From: Pseudomonadota bacterium
GTDB taxonomy: Bacteria; Pseudomonadota; Gammaproteobacteria; Burkholderiales; Rhodocyclaceae
DNA: 64,000 nucleotides
NCBI GenBank assembly: GCA_018262095.1
Contig: JAGTRW010000014.1
Coordinates: 1-64,000, forward strand
Reading direction: 5' to 3'
Every line of letters starts with the position of its first letter. The first letter of the stretch is position 1. The notes beneath the pieces were generated by a model that saw only the letters and a program-made list of their open reading frames with translations, had not been told where the DNA came from and did no database searches. Both the position numbers and the translations under genes were made by a program. Positions 47,668-61,400 of this stretch are shown piece by piece.

Positions 47668-48669
47668 TTACTTGGCTTCGAGCTTCATCAACTGTTCAAT
47701 GGTGATGCCGACCTTGTTCTCGCCGCCGAACTTGGTGCCTTTGGCGCGCTTGGCGAACTGCTCAAGATTGTAAGTGTAGGCCTTGGCCGGCAAGGGAACG
47801 ATCTTGACTTCCTTGACCAGTTTCTCGCCGCTCTTCATGTAGTACTCGACGAACTCTTTGACTTCGGGCTTCTCGGCCGACTTGGCATTGACGTAGACGA
47901 AGATCGGTCGCGCCAGCGGCTGATAGGTGCCGTCGATCACGGCCTGTAGCGACGGAGCGACCGCCGGCTTGCCTGGCGCCGCGATGACGGCGACGGCAGC
48001 CAGCTTGTCCTTGTTCTCGACATAGTACGAGAAGCCGAAATAACCCAGGCCGCCGACGTCGCGCGAGACGCCCTGGACCAGCACGTTGTCGTCCTCGGAC
48101 GCGGTGAAATCGCCGCGCGTCGCCTTGGCCTTGCCGTTGATCGCCTCGGTGAAGTACTCGAACGTCCCCGAATCGGCGCCCGGACCGTAGAGCTTGATCG
48201 GACGATCGGGCCACGCCGGGTTGACCTGCTTCCAGCTGGTGATCTTGCCCTGCGCCGCCGGCTCCCAAATCGCCTTGAGTTCGGCGACCGTCATGTTCTT
48301 GGCCCAATCGTTCTTGGGGTGGATGACGACCGTCAGCGCGTCGTAAGCGATCGGAAATTCCATGTACTCGACGCCGGCGGCCTTGCAGTCTTCCATTTCC
48401 TTTTTGGTGATCGGACGCGACGCGTCGGAGACGTCGGTCTCGCCGCGGCAGAATTTCTTGAAGCCACCGCCGGTACCGGAAATCCCGACCGTCACGCGAA
48501 CGCCGTTCTTCTTGGACTTCTGAAAGTCCTCGGCGACCGCCTCGGTAATCGGATAGACCGTCGACGAACCGTCGACCTTGACCAGCGGCACATCGGCGTG
48601 AACTAACGCTGAGCCGACAACACCAACCAGTGTCAGCGCCGCGACCGCAGCAAATTTCGAGATCTTCAT
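47668..48669 (-). CDS. pstS: Phosphate-binding periplasmic protein
   Basis: A 333-aa receptor with a Sec signal peptide ([20 protein letters not shown]..., cleaved near ALVHA). Phosphate-contacting motifs are [38 protein letters not shown] and [16 protein letters not shown] 48669 is preferred to the ATG six bases upstream because AAGGAG then lies at a normal distance. A Pho-box promoter precedes it. Confidence 0.96.
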   Translation of the reverse strand: MKISKFAAVAALTLVGVVGSALVHADVPLVKVDGSSTVYPITEAVAEDFQKSKKNGVRVTVGISGTGGGFKKFCRGETDVSDASRPITKKEMEDCKAAGVEYMEFPIAYDALTVVIHPKNDWAKNMTVAELKAIWEPAAQGKITSWKQVNPAWPDRPIKLYGPGADSGTFEYFTEAINGKAKATRGDFTASEDDNVLVQGVSRDVGGLGYFGFSYYVENKDKLAAVAVIAAPGKPAVAPSLQAVIDGTYQPLARPIFVYVNAKSAEKPEVKEFVEYYMKSGEKLVKEVKIVPLPAKAYTYNLEQFAKRAKGTKFGGENKVGITIEQLMKLEAK

Positions 48670-48713
48670 CAACATTCTCCTTGGATAATCACCACAACAG
48701 GTGCGTTGGGGCG

Positions 48714-48746
48714 AGTATATCGAGCGAATGTGACAACTCTGTTACA
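48714..48746 (-). promoter_or_regulatory. Pho-box promoter of pstSCAB
   Basis: On the minus strand two direct 7-mers, TGTAACA (48746-48740) and TGTCACA (48735-48729), start 11 bp apart, as in Pho boxes bound by PhoB. A -10 TATACT follows at 48719-48714, with the box replacing the -35. It abuts the end of glmM. Confidence 0.65.
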
Positions 48747-50114
<1,368 letters not shown>

Positions 50115-50160
50115 TGTCTTGCTCCTTGCCGTGCCGGAATACGGAAATCGAAAACTCGCC

Positions 50161-50166
50161 ATTATA
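50161..50166 (-). promoter_or_regulatory. -10 element upstream of glmM
   Basis: A perfect minus-strand TATAAT lies 46 nt before the glmM ATG. No good -35 is visible at 16-18 bp, so this is a partial promoter call; it suggests glmM can be expressed apart from the upstream CYTH-CHAD gene. Confidence 0.35.
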
Positions 50167-50306
50167 CCGAACGCCTTATCGGGCGCGTGGGCGGGCGGCG
50201 CATCAATCAAAAACCGGCTCCTGCCGTGAACGCCGCAGCTGCGCAGGCGTCTATGGCCGCCTCGCCAGGATGTCCGTGCCGCCTGCCCTGCAGCCCTGCG
50301 CTCAGC

Positions 50307-51812
50307 TCAGCGCCAGGGCAGCTTGCTGGTCAGCAGTCCGCGCAGTTCGTCGTTGAGCGCACTCGCCAGCAGCTGCGTTCGCCCGGCGATCCAGCCGCGG
50401 GTCAGCGGGTCCGGGTCGCCTTTGGGGTGCATTTCCTTGATCAGACGCGACGCCGTCACCTGATCGTTGAGCGTACCAAGCAGATCCTGAATCGTCGCCA
50501 GCGACGCCTGGTACTTGGCCAGACGCTTGCCGGGCAGCAGCGGCGCGAAAAACTCGAGCGCATAGCGCAGCTTCTTGAAAGCGATGCGCAGTTCATGGCG
50601 ACGTTCGGCGTTCATCTTGCCGTGCTCGCCGGCGAGCCGCTCTATCATCTGCGCGCGTTTGCCCAGACGCCGCCGCGCGAACCTGGCAAGGTTCAAGTCC
50701 GAAGACCCGCCCTCGGCAGCGATGGTCGGCGCCTCGACGCGAAACAGCGCTGCCGAGAAAGCCAGCAGCAGCTGACTGTAATCCTTCTGCTTCAAGGCCT
50801 CGGCCGCCGACGCCTGCGCCTTGGCCTTGGTCGCTTCGCCGCGCGCGCGCAACAGCGCGAGATCGGCATCGCCCGGAAAGGCTTCCTCGAGCGGCGAGAG
50901 CGTCTCGGTCAGGAAAACATCCCAGTCGCGCGCGCTGCCCAGCCCCGCCGCCAGCTTGCGCCAGCGCGGCGAATAGACCGCAACGAAAGCCGGATTGAGC
51001 ACCGGCGCGAAGAGATTGAACGCCGAGCGCAGGCGGCGGATGGCAACTCGCGCCTGATGCACGAACTCCGGGTTGCCGCCAGCGACGGCGCCCGCCTCGT
51101 TGCCTTGCAACTGCGCAAGACAGGACAAGGCGATCGCGCGAAAGGCCTCGACCGGCGACTGAGCACGGGTCACCTGTGACGGCGGCGCCTTGAGCGGATC
51201 GGCGGCGGCACCGTCGGCCAGCGCATAACCGCGTTCGGCCTTGCTGGCGATCTCCGGGTGCAGCTGCAGGTCGGCGGCCAGCGCGATCGCCAAGTCGAAA
51301 AGCGGGTCAGGCGATGCGCCCTCGAGCAGCTCGAGCTCCAGTTCGCACAGCGCTTGCGCCGGCTGGCCGCTGGCGCTGATTTTGCCGCGGTCGAGCGCGA
51401 TCTCGATGAGCGCGCCAGTATGGCTCAGCGTCCACGCGCAGCGCGTGAAGTCGGTGGTGAATACGGCTTGCAGCTCGGACTGAAGCGATTGCAGAAACTC
51501 GCGCAGATCGGGGTCGGTGACGATGGCAAAATCGAACACGCCGGGCTGCGTCGCCGCTTCCCACTCGCTGCGTTGCGCGAGCCCGCCGGCACCCGAAGCG
51601 CCGACCTTGACGGTCATCAGCCAGAGCGCCCAGCCCTTACGCCGCAGGCGCACGGCAATGCCGCGCCGGCGCAGGTCGAAATCAGGCGTGTCATAGTAGG
51701 TATTCTGCAAGCGGTATTTTTGCGGCGCGGCGGCTGACAATAGCGGGTGCTTGACCAGGCGACGCGACTGGGCTGGCGACAAACGCAACTTGAGTTCGAT
51801 TTCCTTGGCCAT
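50307..51812 (-). CDS. CYTH–CHAD domain protein (polyphosphate-associated type)
   Basis: A 501-aa cytosolic protein. The N-terminal CYTH domain (residues ~1-200) has the EIELKLRL signature, YYDTPDFDLRRRGIAVRLRR and ELELELLEG, forming a tunnel that binds triphosphate-type ligands with metal. The C-terminal CHAD domain (~220-495) is helical with conserved basic residues and His (VHQARVAIRRLRSAFNLF, HELRIAFKKLRYALEFF). CHAD domains bind inorganic polyphosphate and target proteins to its granules; CYTH members include triphosphatases. It sits between folP and glmM, close to pstSCAB, so a polyphosphate role is reasonable. The enzyme activity is inferred from family only. Confidence 0.88.
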   Translation of the reverse strand: MAKEIELKLRLSPAQSRRLVKHPLLSAAAPQKYRLQNTYYDTPDFDLRRRGIAVRLRRKGWALWLMTVKVGASGAGGLAQRSEWEAATQPGVFDFAIVTDPDLREFLQSLQSELQAVFTTDFTRCAWTLSHTGALIEIALDRGKISASGQPAQALCELELELLEGASPDPLFDLAIALAADLQLHPEIASKAERGYALADGAAADPLKAPPSQVTRAQSPVEAFRAIALSCLAQLQGNEAGAVAGGNPEFVHQARVAIRRLRSAFNLFAPVLNPAFVAVYSPRWRKLAAGLGSARDWDVFLTETLSPLEEAFPGDADLALLRARGEATKAKAQASAAEALKQKDYSQLLLAFSAALFRVEAPTIAAEGGSSDLNLARFARRRLGKRAQMIERLAGEHGKMNAERRHELRIAFKKLRYALEFFAPLLPGKRLAKYQASLATIQDLLGTLNDQVTASRLIKEMHPKGDPDPLTRGWIAGRTQLLASALNDELRGLLTSKLPWR

Positions 51813-51871
51813 TTTCTCTCCCTGTTGCTTTTTCTCAAGCGCACTGACCGGCTGCTCGAGCCGACGCGACG

Positions 51872-52693
51872 TCAGTCGCCGACCACCGCCTGCCAGACCC
51901 GCAGAGCGTCGCAGGTTTCGCGCACATCATGCACGCGCACGATGGCGGCGCCGCGCTCAACCGCCAGCAAGGCGACAGCGATGCTCGCCGCCAGACGCTC
52001 GCCGACCGGACGGCCGGTAATCGCCGCCAGCATCGATTTGCGCGACATGCCGACGAGCAGCGGCAAGCCGTCGATCGCGAAACGATCGAGATGACGCAGC
52101 ATCGACAGATTGTGCTCCAGCGTCTTGCCGAAGCCAAAACCGGGATCGAGCAGCAAACGCTCGCGCGCAATTCCGCCGGCCAGCGCCGCGCTCACGCGCG
52201 CTTCCAGAAATGCGCGAACTTCGCCGACCACGTCAGTGTAGTCCGGCTGCTGCTGCATGGTCAGCGGCTGCCCCTGCATGTGCATCAGGCAAAGCGCGCA
52301 ATCGCTGCCGGCGACCGCTTCAATCGCGCCGGGCATGCGCAGCGCGCAGATGTCGTTGATCATCGATGCACCGTGGTCGATCGCAGCACGCATCACCTCG
52401 GGCTTGTAGGTATCGACCGAAATCGGCACGCCGCAGTCGGCCAGGCCAGCGAGCACCGGCAGCAGACGCGCGAGTTCGTCTTCAAGCGAGGTCGGTATGG
52501 CGCCAGGGCGCGACGATTCGGCGCCGAGGTCGAGCAGGTCGGCGCCGGCGTCGATCTGCCGCCTGGCGTGCGCGATCGCGCGCTGCGCATCGCTCGCCAG
52601 ACCGTCACCGGAGAACGAATCCGGCGTCAGGTTGACGATCCCCATGACCAGCGGGCGACTTTGCGCAAGCTCAAATTTTCCGCAACGAAGCAT
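51872..52693 (-). CDS. folP: Dihydropteroate synthase
   Basis: A 273-aa TIM-barrel enzyme joining pterin pyrophosphate and p-aminobenzoate in folate synthesis. Motifs: MGIVNLTPDSFSGDG, LGAESSRPGA, SVDTYKPEV, DPGFGFGKT and the final VRVHDVRET. ATG 52693 is used; no clear ribosome site precedes it, since the T-run of the ftsH terminator lies there. An upstream TTG at 52705 is possible. Confidence 0.93.
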   Translation of the reverse strand: MLRCGKFELAQSRPLVMGIVNLTPDSFSGDGLASDAQRAIAHARRQIDAGADLLDLGAESSRPGAIPTSLEDELARLLPVLAGLADCGVPISVDTYKPEVMRAAIDHGASMINDICALRMPGAIEAVAGSDCALCLMHMQGQPLTMQQQPDYTDVVGEVRAFLEARVSAALAGGIARERLLLDPGFGFGKTLEHNLSMLRHLDRFAIDGLPLLVGMSRKSMLAAITGRPVGERLAASIAVALLAVERGAAIVRVHDVRETCDALRVWQAVVGD

Positions 52694-52703
52694 TCGTAAC
52701 ACC

Positions 52704-52736
52704 AAAAAAAACCGGGGGAATTTGCACTCCCCCGGT
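52704..52736 (-). terminator. Rho-independent terminator between ftsH and folP
   Basis: Minus-strand stem ACCGGGGGA/TCCCCCGGT with an 8-nt loop is followed by eight T. The T-run ends about 10 nt before the folP ATG, so folP needs read-through or a start inside this region. Confidence 0.88.
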
Positions 52737-52750
52737 CGGTTTGATCAGGC

Positions 52751-54634
52751 TCAGGCCGGCGCTGCGGCACTTGGCGCCGCATCAGGCGGCGGCGTATCGG
52801 CCGGCCCCGCCGCCTTGGCTTGCGGCTGCCTTGGCGGTCGTGGCGGCAGTCCCGCCATGATGTCGTCGATCTGGTCGGCGTCGATCGTTTCAAGCTCGAG
52901 CAGCGCCGCGGTCATCGCTTCGACCTTGTCGCTGTTTTCTTCGAGCAGCTTGCGCGCCAGCGCGTATTGTTCGTCGATGATCCGGCGGATTTCGGCGTCG
53001 ACCTGCTGCATCGTCGTTTCCGACATGTTCTTGTGCGTCGTCACCGAGCGCCCGAGGAAAACCTCGCCGTCGTTCTCGCCGTAGACCATCGGTCCCAGCG
53101 CATCGGACATGCCGTAGCGCGTCACCATGTCGCGCGCCATCTGCGTCGCGCGCTCAAAGTCGTTCGACGCGCCGGTGGTCATCTGGTGCATGAACAGCTC
53201 TTCGGCAATCCGCCCGCCGAACAACACCGCGATGCGGCTCATCAGATAGACTCGGTCGTAGGCGTAGCGGTCTTCTTCCGGCAACTGCATGGTCAGGCCC
53301 AAGGCTCGACCGCGCGGGATGATGGTGACCTTGTGCACCGGGTCGGACTTGGGAACCAGCTTGGCGACCACCGCGTGACCCGACTCGTGATACGCCGTGT
53401 TGCGCTTTTCTTCCTCGTTCATCACCATGCTGCGGCGCTCGGCGCCCATCAGGATCTTGTCCTTGGCCTTCTCGAAGTCGTCCATGTCGACCAGGCGCTT
53501 GCCGCCGCGTGCGGCGAACAGCGCGGCTTCATTGACCAGGTTGGCGAGGTCGGCACCGGACATCCCCGGCGTACCGCGCGCCAGGATGTCGGCCTTGACG
53601 TCGGGCGACAGCGGCACCTTGCGCATGTGCACGATCAGGATCTGTTCGCGACCGCGAATATCGGGCAGCGGAACGACGACCTGGCGGTCGAAGCGGCCCG
53701 GACGCATCAGCGCCGGATCGAGCACGTCGGGACGGTTGGTCGCGGCGATCACGATGACGCCGGAACTGCCCTCGAAGCCGTCCATCTCGACCAGCATCTG
53801 GTTCAAAGTCTGTTCGCGCTCGTCGTTGCCGCCGCCCAGGCCGGCACCGCGCTGGCGACCGACGGCGTCAAGCTCGTCGATGAAGATGATGCACGGCGCG
53901 TGCTTCTTGGCATTTTCGAACATGTCGCGAACGCGCGCGGCACCGACGCCGACGAACATTTCGACGAAGTCGGAACCGGAGATCGAGAAGAAAGGCACTT
54001 TGGCTTCGCCGGCGATGGCTTTGGCCAGCAGCGTCTTGCCGGTACCCGGATTGCCGACCAGCAGCACGCCTTTCGGAATGCGCCCGCCGAGCTTCTGGAA
54101 CTTCGACGGATCGCGCAGGAAATCGACGAGTTCGGAGACCTCTTCCTTGGCCTCGTCGCAACCCGCGACGTCGGCGAAGGTGATGCTGTTGGTCGATTCG
54201 TCGAGCAAGCGCGCCTTGCTCTTGCCGAACGAGAAGGCGCCGCCACGGCCGCCGCCCTGCATCTGGCGCATGAAGAAGACCCACACGCCGATCAAGAGCA
54301 ACATCGGGAACCAGCTCACGAAGATGCTCATCAGGAACGACTGCTCTTCCTCGGGCTTGGCTTCGATCTTGACGCCGTGCTTGAGCAGATCGGAAACCAT
54401 CCACAGGTCGGGCGGCGCGTACGAGGTCAACTTGCGCCCGTCGCTGGTCGTCGCCTTGAGGATGCGCCCTTCGATCACCACCTTCGAGATCGATCCCTTG
54501 CCGACTTCCTCCATGAACTGCGAGTACTCCATCGAGGACTGGGTCACCTGACGGGTATTAAACTGGTTGAATACCGTCATCAGTACCAGACCGATGACCA
54601 GCCACACCGCCAGATTCTTGAACATGTTATTCAA
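52751..54634 (-). CDS. ftsH: ATP-dependent zinc metalloprotease FtsH (TTG start)
   Basis: A 627-aa membrane-anchored AAA+ protease that degrades misfolded membrane and regulatory proteins. Two membrane segments (about 5-23 and 103-120) flank a periplasmic domain. The AAA domain has Walker [10 protein letters not shown], Walker [12 protein letters not shown], the SRH and the pore motif MFVGVGA. The zinc site is HESGH. The C-terminal tail is rich in Pro and Ala. TTG 54634 is favoured over ATG 54625 because GAGG then lies 7 bases upstream. It follows rlmE, as in most proteobacteria. Confidence 0.96.
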   Translation of the reverse strand: MNNMFKNLAVWLVIGLVLMTVFNQFNTRQVTQSSMEYSQFMEEVGKGSISKVVIEGRILKATTSDGRKLTSYAPPDLWMVSDLLKHGVKIEAKPEEEQSFLMSIFVSWFPMLLLIGVWVFFMRQMQGGGRGGAFSFGKSKARLLDESTNSITFADVAGCDEAKEEVSELVDFLRDPSKFQKLGGRIPKGVLLVGNPGTGKTLLAKAIAGEAKVPFFSISGSDFVEMFVGVGAARVRDMFENAKKHAPCIIFIDELDAVGRQRGAGLGGGNDEREQTLNQMLVEMDGFEGSSGVIVIAATNRPDVLDPALMRPGRFDRQVVVPLPDIRGREQILIVHMRKVPLSPDVKADILARGTPGMSGADLANLVNEAALFAARGGKRLVDMDDFEKAKDKILMGAERRSMVMNEEEKRNTAYHESGHAVVAKLVPKSDPVHKVTIIPRGRALGLTMQLPEEDRYAYDRVYLMSRIAVLFGGRIAEELFMHQMTTGASNDFERATQMARDMVTRYGMSDALGPMVYGENDGEVFLGRSVTTHKNMSETTMQQVDAEIRRIIDEQYALARKLLEENSDKVEAMTAALLELETIDADQIDDIMAGLPPRPPRQPQAKAAGPADTPPPDAAPSAAAPA

Positions 54635-54758
54635 TGCCTTACCTCTTCCTCGTTGCTCCCCAGGAAACTCCTGGAGGAATATGTCTTGCGGAAAAAAGCC
54701 ATTCTAAACCTTCTCAAGCAGTTGCGGCACTATCCGCCCAGCGAGACCAAGGGAAACA

Positions 54759-55379
54759 TCAGGTTTTCAACCCCTTGCCGAGCAAATACACTTCTGCGCT
54801 GCGATCGCGAGAGGCATCGGGTTTGCGCGACGAAACGGTGGTAAACACCAGCCTCATCTCGCGAACGAAGTCTTCGAAACCATAACCCTGAAACACTTTG
54901 ACCAGAAACGCCCCGTCCGGCTTGAGCCAGTTGCGCGAAAACTCGAGCCCCAGTTCGGCCAGATGCATCACCCGCGCCTGATCGGAAAGGAGAATACCTG
55001 ACATATTGGGGGCCATATCGGAAAGCACAAGCCCTACCTTCTGACCGGCCAGAGCTTTCTCCAGTTCCGCGAGCACCTCGTCTTCGCGAAAATCGCCCTG
55101 AATGAACTCGACGCCGTGCAAGGGGTCCATCTCGAGCAGATCGAGCGCGATGACCCGCCCCTTGCCCTGCATGCGCTTGGCAGCGACCTGCGACCAGCCG
55201 CCGGGGGTCGCGCCGAGGTCGACGACGGCCTCGCCGCTACGGATCAGGTGATCGCGGTCGTCGATTTCCATGAGCTTGAACGAAGCGCGCGAGCGATAGC
55301 CCTCGGCCTTGGCGCGTTGCACATAGGGGTCGTTGACGTGCTCGCGCAGCCACGCATTACTCGTTCGGGTTCGTTTCAT
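54759..55379 (-). CDS. rlmE: 23S rRNA 2'-O-methyltransferase RlmE
   Basis: A 206-aa SAM-dependent enzyme that methylates U2552 of 23S rRNA. The Rossmann SAM site is [16 protein letters not shown], and the catalytic K-D-K-E set is represented by [22 protein letters not shown], and [10 protein letters not shown]. It begins [14 protein letters not shown]. It is divergent from yhbY, with 44 nt between the start codons, and lies upstream of ftsH as in E. coli. Confidence 0.95.
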   Translation of the reverse strand: MKRTRTSNAWLREHVNDPYVQRAKAEGYRSRASFKLMEIDDRDHLIRSGEAVVDLGATPGGWSQVAAKRMQGKGRVIALDLLEMDPLHGVEFIQGDFREDEVLAELEKALAGQKVGLVLSDMAPNMSGILLSDQARVMHLAELGLEFSRNWLKPDGAFLVKVFQGYGFEDFVREMRLVFTTVSSRKPDASRDRSAEVYLLGKGLKT

Positions 55380-55423
55380 TGGCTAAAACTCGGTAAAATG
55401 CGTTCTTTGAAAAGGTTTACTGA

Positions 55424-55780
55424 ATGCTCGATATTACCGCCGACCAGCGACGCGCACTGCGCGCCCGTGCCCACGCCCTCAATCCTGTCGTGGCGATCAG
55501 CCAGAACGGGCTGTCCGATTCCGTGATGCAGGAAATCAGCACCAGTCTCGTCAGCCACGAACTGATCAAGATCCGCGTCTTCAACGACGACCGCGCCGTG
55601 CGCGAACAGTATCTGGCGAGCATCTGCGAACAGCTTGACGCGGCCCCGGTGCAGCACATCGGGAAGCTGCTCGTCGTCTGGCGTCCGAATCCCGACGCCA
55701 AGCCGGCGACCGCACCGCGTCGCGGTCGCGCCGAACCGCGCCGCAGCAAGCGCAGTTTTCAGGGCGGCACGCGCAGCTAA
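55424..55780 (+). CDS. yhbY: YhbY-family RNA-binding ribosome assembly protein
   Basis: A 118-aa protein with a single CRM domain: RALRARAHALNPVVAISQNG, then SLVSHELIKIRVFNDDR, the GxxG loop and LLVVWRPNPDAK. It associates with pre-50S particles. A basic Arg/Pro tail of about 25 residues follows the domain. It is divergent from rlmE, the usual gene pair. Confidence 0.93.
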   Translation: MLDITADQRRALRARAHALNPVVAISQNGLSDSVMQEISTSLVSHELIKIRVFNDDRAVREQYLASICEQLDAAPVQHIGKLLVVWRPNPDAKPATAPRRGRAEPRRSKRSFQGGTRS

Positions 55781-55841
55781 GCCGCGCCTTTGGCAACTTT
55801 GCGGAGAACAGGACGGGGCTGGATTCAGGACTGGATCCAGC

Positions 55842-56303
55842 CTACTTCACCGCGCGCCCGGCGCCGACCACCAGCAGCACGCCGAGCAGACTCTGCACCA
55901 AGTAGAGGATACTCGAAATACCGTGCCAGGTCGCGAAGCGGTCGCGCAGCACGCTCTCCATCACCTCGCGCGGCAGCGCTTCGGCCTTGAGCTGCGCGAG
56001 CCAGGGCTGGAGGCCGAACTGGCTGACTGCGGTGAGCGCCAACATCACCACCAGCAGCCAGAACCCCCCGCGCTTGAGCGCTCCACCGCCCAGACGCAAG
56101 AGCATCGAAAAAAGCAGATAGGCGGCGCAGACGAGCCCCACCCAGCCGATCAGCGCGAACAGCTTGCCGGCCAGCGCTCCGGCAAGTTGCCGGTCGGGCA
56201 GTGCGGAAAAAAGCGTCGGCGCGACCAGATAGCCGATCGCCCACAGGCCGCCGACCCACAGCGTCAGCGCGACGATATCAAGTGCATCGGCAAAACGACG
56301 CAT
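55842..56303 (-). CDS. DUF4149-domain membrane protein
   Basis: A 153-aa inner-membrane protein with four hydrophobic segments (about 9-30, 50-70, 80-98, 128-150). It starts MRRFADALDIVALTLWVGGLWA and contains FATWHGISSILYLVQSLLGV, the DUF4149 pattern. Betaproteobacteria regularly carry this gene between greA and yhbY. Its function is unknown. It is 3 nt downstream of greA. Confidence 0.85.
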   Translation of the reverse strand: MRRFADALDIVALTLWVGGLWAIGYLVAPTLFSALPDRQLAGALAGKLFALIGWVGLVCAAYLLFSMLLRLGGGALKRGGFWLLVVMLALTAVSQFGLQPWLAQLKAEALPREVMESVLRDRFATWHGISSILYLVQSLLGVLLVVGAGRAVK

Positions 56304-56306
56304 CGC

Positions 56307-56783
56307 CTACTCGTAACGCACGTCAAGCACTTCGTATTCGCGCAGACCGCCCGGCGCCTGGACCTGCGCGATATCGCCGGCGAACTTACCGATCAGCGCG
56401 CGGGCAATCGGTGAATTGACCGAGATCTTTCCGGCCTTGATGTTGGCCTCGTCTTCGCCGACGATCTGGTAGGTGACCTGCACCCCGTTGTCCTGATCCT
56501 CAAGATCGACCGTCGCGCCGAAAACACAGCGTCCGTCGGCGTCGAGCAGTTTGGGATCGATGATCTGGGCGTTCGACAGCTTGCCCTCGACCTCCTTGAT
56601 GCGTCCCTCGACGAAACCCTGGCGCTCCTTGGCGGCGTCGTACTCGGCATTCTCCGAAAGATCGCCGTGCGAACGCGCTTCGGCGATCGCCGCGATCACC
56701 GTCGGCCGATCGACCGTTTTGAGTTGATGCAGTTCGACGCGCAGCGTTTCGGCGCCGTTGACGGTCAAAGGTACTTTACTCAT
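56307..56783 (-). CDS. greA: Transcript cleavage factor GreA
   Basis: A 158-aa factor that enters the RNA polymerase secondary channel and stimulates cleavage of backtracked RNA. It has the N-terminal coiled coil with acidic tip ([21 protein letters not shown] and E of DLSENAEY) and a C-terminal FKBP-like domain ([25 protein letters not shown]). ATG 56783 ([10 protein letters not shown]) is the family start. It lies just downstream of the carB terminator. Confidence 0.96.
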   Translation of the reverse strand: MSKVPLTVNGAETLRVELHQLKTVDRPTVIAAIAEARSHGDLSENAEYDAAKERQGFVEGRIKEVEGKLSNAQIIDPKLLDADGRCVFGATVDLEDQDNGVQVTYQIVGEDEANIKAGKISVNSPIARALIGKFAGDIAQVQAPGGLREYEVLDVRYE

Positions 56784-56806
56784 GTCTTTATTCTCGCTAG
56801 CAAAGC

Positions 56807-56846
56807 AAAACCGCCGGCGCCGCAAAAAAAGCGGTTTGGCCGGCGG
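56807..56846 (-). terminator. Terminator of carAB transcript
   Basis: On the minus strand CCGCCGGC (56846-56839) pairs with GCCGGCGG (56818-56811), flanked by A and T tracts; TTTT and TTGCTTTGC follow. The loop itself holds a second CCGC-T7-GCGG hairpin. It lies 13 nt after the carB stop. Confidence 0.75.
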
Positions 56847-56858
56847 CTTTTCGTTTGT

Positions 56859-60065
<3,207 letters not shown>

Positions 60066-60068
60066 GAG

Positions 60069-61220
60069 TTATTTGTTCCCGCAGTCTTGCATCTGCTTGA
60101 TGAACCGGTCGAAGAGGTAAGCCACGTCGTGCGGACCGGGGCTCGCTTCCGGGTGTCCCTGGAACGAGAACGCCGGGACGTCGGTGCGCGCGACGCCCTG
60201 CAACGAGCCGTCGAACAAGGACACGTGCGTCGGCCGCAAATTGCCCGGCAACGAGCCGGGATCGACGGCAAAACCGTGATTCTGACTGGTGATCAGCACC
60301 TGCTGAGTATCGAGGTCCTTGACCGGATGGTTGGCGCCGTGATGGCCAAACTTCATCTTCAAGGTCTTGGCCCCCGAGGCCAGCGCCAACAATTGGTGGC
60401 CGAGGCAGATGCCGAAGATTGGAAGCTTGCGGGCGAGCAGTTCGCGAATGGCGGTGATCGCGTAATCGCACGGCTCGGGATCGCCCGGTCCGTTCGACAG
60501 GAAAACGCCGTCGGGCTGGTACTTGAGCACTTCAGCGGCCGAGGTCTGCGCCGCAACGACGGTCACTTTGCAGCCGCGCGCAGCGAGCATGCGCAGGATG
60601 TTGCGCTTGATGCCAAAATCGTAGGCAACGACGTGAAAGCGTGGCGCTGGCGCCGCCTGATAGCCCTTGAGCGACCATTCGCCGCCGTCCCACGCGTAAG
60701 GCGAAGCAACGCTCACGACTTTGGCCAGATCCATTCCGGCCAGCCCCGGGAACGCACGCGCCTCGCTGATGGCTTTCGCCTCGTCGAGCGCGCCGGACTC
60801 GGCGGCGACGATACAACCGGCCTGCGCACCGTTCTCGCGCAGGATGCGCGTCAGCTTGCGCGTATCAATCCCGGCGATGGCGACGACGCCATTCGCCTTG
60901 AGGTAGTCGGGCAGCGTCTGCTGCAAGCGCCAGTTCTCGGCGCGAATCGGCAGATCGCGGATGACCAGGCCGGCTGCGAAGTTGGCGCGCGACTCGAAGT
61001 CCTCCTGATTGCAACCGGTGTTGCCGATGTGCGGATAGGTCAAGGTGACAATTTGCCGGCAATAGGAAGGATCGGTGAGGATCTCCTGATAGCCGGTCAT
61101 CGCCGTATTGAACACCACCTCACCGCTGGTCGTGCCGGCGGAACCGATGGCATAGCCACGAAAGAGGGTGCCATCGGCAAGGGCGAGAATGGCGGGCGGA
61201 AGCGAGGGTAGCAACGACAC
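60069..61220 (-). CDS. carA: Carbamoyl-phosphate synthase small subunit (GTG start)
   Basis: A 383-aa glutaminase subunit that feeds ammonia to CarB. The class I amidotransferase domain has SNGPGDPEP, the nucleophile Cys in [13 protein letters not shown], and the His-Glu pair in [11 protein letters not shown]. The N-terminal domain begins [17 protein letters not shown]. The start is GTG 61220 with AGGAG upstream. A structured leader and promoter precede it. Confidence 0.97.
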   Translation of the reverse strand: MSLLPSLPPAILALADGTLFRGYAIGSAGTTSGEVVFNTAMTGYQEILTDPSYCRQIVTLTYPHIGNTGCNQEDFESRANFAAGLVIRDLPIRAENWRLQQTLPDYLKANGVVAIAGIDTRKLTRILRENGAQAGCIVAAESGALDEAKAISEARAFPGLAGMDLAKVVSVASPYAWDGGEWSLKGYQAAPAPRFHVVAYDFGIKRNILRMLAARGCKVTVVAAQTSAAEVLKYQPDGVFLSNGPGDPEPCDYAITAIRELLARKLPIFGICLGHQLLALASGAKTLKMKFGHHGANHPVKDLDTQQVLITSQNHGFAVDPGSLPGNLRPTHVSLFDGSLQGVARTDVPAFSFQGHPEASPGPHDVAYLFDRFIKQMQDCGNK

Positions 61221-61251
61221 GTAAGACTCCTGATCCGTAGCTTAGATACAC

Positions 61252-61283
61252 AAAAGCGGGACGAGCGCACAGCCCTCCCGCCT
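61252..61283 (-). promoter_or_regulatory. Terminator-like hairpin in the carA leader
   Basis: The minus-strand leader can form GCGGGA/TCCCGC (extended by G-U and A-U pairs) with a 14-nt loop, directly followed by TTTT. It lies between the promoter and the carA ribosome site, as an attenuator would. Confidence 0.5.
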
Positions 61284-61297
61284 AAATACTTGAAAAC

Positions 61298-61332
61298 CTT
61301 CGGATTATACCGAAGAGCCCTGATTTCGGCAA
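61298..61332 (-). promoter_or_regulatory. carAB promoter with palindrome over the -10
   Basis: Minus-strand TTGCCG (61332-61327) and TATAAT (61309-61304) are 17 bp apart. The -10 is centred in an inverted repeat CTTCGG-TATAAT-CCGAAG (61315-61298), which could serve as an operator. Confidence 0.6.
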
Positions 61333-61400
61333 TTTTCCTGCGAAATTGGCGCCTTCTGCCGGCGCGCTCGCCGCTTGCCATCGGCGGTCAAACAAGGCGG

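Noticed and set aside
52820-54844. 674-aa plus-strand open frame
   Set aside because: Antisense to ftsH, which has all catalytic motifs.
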